Of a stretch of 14,125 bases of DNA, positions 11,501-14,125 are shown one piece after another (within the stretch, counting starts at the first letter, position 1; each line of letters starts with the position of its first letter). The DNA lies in NCBI GenBank assembly GCA_029940115.1, contig JAOZRQ010000134.1, positions 1 through 14,125 of the forward strand. The letters run 5' to 3'. The stretch is from Desulfobacterales bacterium (GTDB taxonomy: Bacteria; Desulfobacterota; Desulfobacteria; Desulfobacterales; 4be13). The notes under the pieces were generated by a model. The model did not search any database and had not been told where the DNA came from. It was given only the letters and a program-made list of their open reading frames with translations. Made by a program: the position numbers and the translations under genes.

Positions 11501-13795
11501 ATCGTCATCCGGGTGAATCACCGGCCAGAGGCAGATGCGGGAAAGAACATCCACACCAACGAGCGGACCGTCCTGCTGGACGGCTCAGGCTCCACCGATG
11601 CGGACGGCGACCCCCTGATCCATTTATGGAACTTTGGCGACAGCAGCCCTCTCGGAAGGGGGGAGAAGGTCTTTCACACCTACCCCAAAGGGGGGAGTTA
11701 TCCGGTCATCCTCTATGTGAATGACGGAACCGACTTGGAGAACGCCCGGGCGACCGCATCGGTTCGCGTGAAGGTCAATGAGCCGCCCATTGCCGATGCA
11801 GGGAAGGATAAGACCGTCTGTTCCGGGAAGGTCGTGATCTTCGACGGCGTCGGTTCCCTTGACCCGGAGGGTGGCGTGATGAAATATCACTGGGACTTCG
11901 GGGACGGCGCAATTGCGGAAGGCGTGAATCCCACCAAGACATATGACAAGGGCGGCGTCTGGCTGGTCACGCTGACCGTGACAGACGATTCGGGATTGGC
12001 CGGCGGAGACACCGACACCGATCAGATCACGGTGACGGTCATCGAGTCGCCCCTTGCGGACGCGGGACCAGATCAGGCCGTATGTGCCGGCGCGATTGTC
12101 CAGTTTGACGGGACCCGTTCAAGGGATATTGATGGCTTGGTCAACAGCTATGACTGGGACTTCGGAGACGGAACCACCGGTGGCGGGCCCACCCCGATGC
12201 ATGTTTACGCCAAAGCCGATCTTTATCGGGTCAGACTGGTCATCACCGGCGACCGCATGGCGGACTGCGACAACACCGAAGACGATGAGATGATTGTCAC
12301 GGTCCATGCGGCACCCACCCCGGAATTCACCTGTCCCGTGACCGCGGAAAGGGGGAGACCAGTCTCATTTGGGGGGCGAGCGGCGAGGGGCGAGCGGCGA
12401 GGGGAAAGCGGGGAGCGGCGAAAGGAAAGCGGCGAGGGGAAAGTGGCTATCACCCCTCGCCCCTCGCCCCTCACCCCGCGGCCCGCCCCCCGAGCCCCGC
12501 GCCCCCGTGGAAAATGGGTATGGGGTTTCGGGGATTGGGCCCGAGATGAAGGGGAGAAGACGGAGCATATATTTGAGAAGGCGGGTGACTATGTCGTCAC
12601 CCTGACGGTCACGTCGGATTCGGAGACCGATTGCAACCGGACATCTGTCCAAAAACGGATACGGATCAATGCGCCACCGATTGCGAAAGCAGGAGATGAC
12701 CGGCTGGTCGGGGTTCATCAGCCAGTTCGGTTTGATGGGTCCGCGTCCACCGATCCGGACGGCGTCATATCTTCATACCAATGGAACTTCGGGGACGGCC
12801 GGACCGGGACCGGGGTGCAGACCAGGCATCAATATGAAAAACCGGGCCGGTATGAGGTGAGGCTGAGGGTGACGGACAACACCGATCTGGCCAACAACAG
12901 CGACACAGACCCCCTGATGGTCACCGTCAATCACGCGCCCGAACCGGTCATCACGGTTCTCAACTGCCCGGAGACCGATGCGTGTGAGTCTCCGATCTAT
13001 TTTCAGTCCTCCATCATCCCGCTTTGCGCGGGGGAGGAGATCGTCTTGAGCGGCAGGGATTCAGAGGATCCAGATGGAGATGAGATGGCCGGGCATACAT
13101 GGCACTTCGGCGATGGAAGCCCTGTGGAGAAGGGGGAGGAGGTCGCCCATGCTTGGCATTTTACAGGATCCTATGGATTGGTCTTGGAAATTGACGACGG
13201 AAGAAAGGTGAACAACAGCCGGGCTCAGACTTCTGCCCTGGTGCTGGTCAATGAGCCGCCGGTTGCCGATGGCGGACCAGACCGGGTGGTATCTATAGGC
13301 CAAAAGGTCGTCTTTGACGGCTCCGCAAGCCGGGACAGAGATGGCGACATCCTCTCCTTCCGATGGCAGTTCGGAGATGGACAAAGCGCTGAAGGGGAAA
13401 GGGTGAGCCATCTGTTCCAAACCCCGGGCCAATACAAGGTCTGTCTGTTTGTCGCCGATGATTCAGGGTCAACATGCGATTTCGGGGAGGATGCGATCAC
13501 CATCCGTGTGAATTCTCCGCCTGTGGCCGACGCGGGAGGAGACCGCGAGGCGTTCACAGGGGGCGCACACGACGCGCTGATCTTTGACGCCAGCCGCTCC
13601 CATGATCCGGACGGCGACCCGCTGGCCTTCCTATGGGAGTTTGGGGACGGCGACAGCGCACAGGGCCAAAAGGTGAGCCATGTTTATGAGAAACCGGGAA
13701 CCTATACCGTCAGATTGCGCGTTGATGACGGAACCGGCCTCAAGTCAGGGGTCAGTTCGGATCAGATCACCGTTCATGTGCGTCGTCGGGAATAG
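8579..13795 (+). CDS. Giant secreted protein with 15 PKD domains
   Basis: 1738 residues from ATG 8579. The frame is open back to 8444, but that extension is translated MITE, and a signal peptide (MTTHKTIFPLFLATIGLVVF, then SPLALC) begins exactly at 8579. No strong Shine-Dalgarno is present. Residues about 27-304 form an unrecognised N-terminal domain. Fifteen PKD domains of about 85-90 residues start near 305, 393, 480, 567, 658, 744, 839, 982, 1069, 1157, 1245, 1366, 1453, 1560 and 1647. Most carry the PPVADAG, FDGSxSxDPDG, WDFGDG, HxYxxPGxYxVxLxVTD and VxVN motifs. PKD domains are beta-sandwich spacers of surface and extracellular proteins. There is no catalytic domain, sortase signal or C-terminal sorting domain. 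Repeat-derived insertions disrupt PKD7 (about 845-880 and 929-945) and PKD11 (about 1266-1311). A stalk or adhesin-like role is inferred. Confidence 0.93.
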   Translation: MTTHKTIFPLFLATIGLVVFSPLALCLEPTHLVTYGSKAQTIEGDDDFLQVLFIRVPESLGVPFYIRLFDADCGGNLDARYTKEWDTLTRFRLFGGKGAYSTPGLRRPTPTQTDLEAGKLLADETFGEDPFKDSRWHTFAKVLPEQGEKRGGFRYVKLVIEGKAGDDGNRFSVAVSLSPRRNRPPDGLSIFSYTPSIHLPRSDVFAEMRFFVPKDEQTIIAHNFDSSQAFVGVDTAFRANLPVSPSGQDEWAHSSVLLNKDETGRMAALRFAGGREIPNDGTFYVTDAQGNLLPIGLPVHLQKPNSRPEPRVEMEPLEDCNSFLFDGSRTLDPDGDAMSFSWNFGDGHTGTGERITHRYDAPGRYEASVMVSDASGQISNSSLRRFTVTVNHPPVSDAGLDRIAAPRETLAFDASASSDLDGELIHYVWDFGDGHRSQGVHVRHTYRRPDVYVVTLRVTDNSGSPCNFATDECEIWINAKPVVNIGPDRIASAEEEMAFSGANIGDSDGKIIAYEWNMGDGVKKSGREVSHIYEKPGTYTVRLDIADDAEADNSTAHDTLKVFVNDPPVADAGEDQRAAVGETVRFDGSDSFDPDGELIEFIWNFGDDTMLTLDSALEPVTHAYEEPGEYLMTLTVRDSSGSSSDMNHDQMTVIVNDPPIADAGLDQWVTSSEVEFDGSGSTDRDGEITRYLWDFGDSTTGEGPQPRHIYGFPGTYLVRLTVTDDSGTSTHRTADDMQVIVNHLPIADAGPDRVGVPGQAFIFDASGSLDPDGDIRSFQWDFGDGGRSQKLPVQDLKFQKVSHRFPDSGRYNVFLTVYDNTGHENAVGFDEAVIIVNASPVAKAAMGEGASGQRPAASSDHPLPLATRRPPPAHCPSPILLSPNEPIQLDGTQSYDPDGQIVSYQWTFSDVICKDQDSGEFECRKPLQGTGNKPQTSSIKHQAVACRFAEPGIYEATLTVVDNSRVENAVAQDQIVIRVNHRPEADAGKNIHTNERTVLLDGSGSTDADGDPLIHLWNFGDSSPLGRGEKVFHTYPKGGSYPVILYVNDGTDLENARATASVRVKVNEPPIADAGKDKTVCSGKVVIFDGVGSLDPEGGVMKYHWDFGDGAIAEGVNPTKTYDKGGVWLVTLTVTDDSGLAGGDTDTDQITVTVIESPLADAGPDQAVCAGAIVQFDGTRSRDIDGLVNSYDWDFGDGTTGGGPTPMHVYAKADLYRVRLVITGDRMADCDNTEDDEMIVTVHAAPTPEFTCPVTAERGRPVSFGGRAARGERRGESGERRKESGEGKVAITPRPSPLTPRPAPRAPRPRGKWVWGFGDWARDEGEKTEHIFEKAGDYVVTLTVTSDSETDCNRTSVQKRIRINAPPIAKAGDDRLVGVHQPVRFDGSASTDPDGVISSYQWNFGDGRTGTGVQTRHQYEKPGRYEVRLRVTDNTDLANNSDTDPLMVTVNHAPEPVITVLNCPETDACESPIYFQSSIIPLCAGEEIVLSGRDSEDPDGDEMAGHTWHFGDGSPVEKGEEVAHAWHFTGSYGLVLEIDDGRKVNNSRAQTSALVLVNEPPVADGGPDRVVSIGQKVVFDGSASRDRDGDILSFRWQFGDGQSAEGERVSHLFQTPGQYKVCLFVADDSGSTCDFGEDAITIRVNSPPVADAGGDREAFTGGAHDALIFDASRSHDPDGDPLAFLWEFGDGDSAQGQKVSHVYEKPGTYTVRLRVDDGTGLKSGVSSDQITVHVRRRE
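11111..11216. repeat. In-frame heptamer palindrome within PKD7 of the PKD gene
   Basis: Seven G-rich heptamers (GCGATGG, GCGAAGG, GGCGAGC, three GGCCAGC, AGCGACC; 11111-11159) are followed after 1 bp by eight C-rich heptamers (CCCATTG, CCGCTCG, CCACTCG, two CCGCCCG, CCCATTG, CCCATCG, CCCATCC; 11161-11216). The arms are complementary. The protein shows this as about 35 residues rich in Gly, Pro, Arg and Ala between SPVAKAA and LLSPNEPIQLDG, the position where other PKD units have a direct link. Confidence 0.95.
11363..11411. repeat. Second in-frame heptamer tract in PKD7 (GCATCAA type)
   Basis: Seven consecutive 7-bp units: GGAACAG, GCAACAA, GCCACAA, ACATCAA, GCATCAA, GCATCAA, GCAGTCG. It encodes polar residues (GNKPQTSSIKHQAV) between the TFSD motif and RFAEPGIYEATLTV, lengthening the loop before the HxYxxPG strand. 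It has a single arm with no complementary partner. Confidence 0.88.
12375..12507. repeat. In-frame heptamer palindrome within PKD11 (19 x 7 bp)
   Basis: 133 bp reading as exactly 19 heptamers. G-rich units GGCGAGC, GGCGAGG, GGAAAGC and relatives run to 12444, and from 12452 C-rich units ACCCCTC, GCCCCTC, ACCCCGC, GGCCCGC, GCCCCGC and GCCCCCG follow. In the protein an Arg/Gly/Glu-rich then Pro/Arg-rich stretch of about 45 residues replaces the usual SxSxDPDGxIxxY segment between VSFGG and KWVWGFGD. PKD11 therefore lacks the DPDG loop. Confidence 0.95.
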
Positions 13796-14125
13796 CCGCG
13801 TATTCATTGTTTGCCCCCCGCTGTCTGAACTGTGATTCGTGTGATCAGATGATTGCCATCCATTGTCTGAGGCGAGCAAAACCCGGCTTCTCTGACAGTT
13901 CCACCTTGGTGCGACTTGATCGTCAATGACCCTTGACGCGAAGCCGGGTTTCTTTGGGCAACTTTTGTCCCCCCTTGTCTGAACCAGGATTCGTCCGATC
14001 AAGGGATTGCCATGATTTGCCCCCGCTGTCTGAACTGTGATTCGTGTGATCAGATGATTGCCATGATCTGCCCCCCCATTGTCTGAGGCGGACAAAACCC
14101 GGCTTCTCCGACAGTTCCACCTTGG
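13796..14125. repeat. Composite 39-bp repeats and AAACCCGGCTT hairpin units downstream of the PKD gene
   Basis: Three 39-bp units starting (C/T)TGTCTGAAC and ending GATTGCCAT lie at 13821-13859, 13975-14013 and 14026-14064; the first and third are identical. Between and after them are hairpin units. Unit 1 is 13862-13970, with AAACCCGGCTT (13879-13889) pairing with AAGCCGGGTTT (13941-13951) and ending CTTTTGTCC. Unit 2 starts at 14078 and is cut by the window end. The hairpin core and the GGACAAAA / TTTTGTCC flanks are shared with the MITE family, but the outer ends differ (ATTGTCTGAGG instead of CTGTGTAC). No gene and no clear T-tailed terminator are seen. Confidence 0.9.

Noticed and set aside
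13879..13955. Rho-independent terminator after the PKD gene
   Set aside because: The AAACCCGGCTT/AAGCCGGGTTT stem has a loop of over 50 bases and only a short TTTCTTT after it. It fits better as a member of the hairpin repeat family.
13821..14064. CRISPR array made of the 39-bp repeats
   Set aside because: Only three units with irregular spacing (115 and 12 bp), spacers are themselves repeated hairpin units, and no cas genes are present.

Overview
This window carries four long genes, all on the + strand: a periplasmic substrate-binding protein, a methyl-accepting chemotaxis protein (MCP), a LysM/FecR/Ig-like envelope protein, and a giant secreted protein with 15 PKD domains. The space between them is filled by an unusually dense set of palindromic and tandem repeats. 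The MCP type, the SBP family and the large LysM-FecR and PKD proteins embedded in repeats suggest a large-genome Gram-negative bacterium of the Desulfobacterota (Desulfonema-like sulfate reducers). This is an inference from style; no marker gene is present.

Layout: 1-152 is a CCTTAAC(C/T) array. 170-1168 is the SBP. 1171-1320 is a heptamer hairpin element. 1337-3115 is the MCP. 3121-4984 is gene-free and holds a 171-bp repeat, a 107-bp tandem repeat, four MITE-like elements and a 57-bp palindrome. 4997-7771 is the LysM/FecR protein. 7772-8578 is gene-free and consists of back-to-back palindromes, the second (inverted) copy of the 171-bp repeat and a fifth MITE. 8579-13795 is the PKD protein. 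13796-14125 is a block of 39-bp repeats and hairpin units cut by the window edge.

The SBP and MCP look like one sensory unit: an orphan binding protein with no transporter genes beside a chemoreceptor with a long helical periplasmic domain. The LysM/FecR and PKD proteins are probably cell-envelope or surface proteins and may act together, but nothing here fixes their function.

The most striking signal is a family of elements built from 7-bp units. A G-rich heptamer arm is followed by a complementary C-rich heptamer arm. The same architecture occurs between genes (CCCTTAA type, full of stop codons) and inside two coding sequences (GGCGAGC type, stop-free), where it interrupts Ig-like and PKD domains without breaking the frame. 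Two intragenic tracts are exactly 34 x 7 and 19 x 7 bp. The second strong signal is a 120-bp MITE family with perfect CTGTGTACAGG ends. Two copies are flanked by clear 9-bp target duplications, and one sits 15 bp before the PKD gene start, creating a false N-terminal extension.
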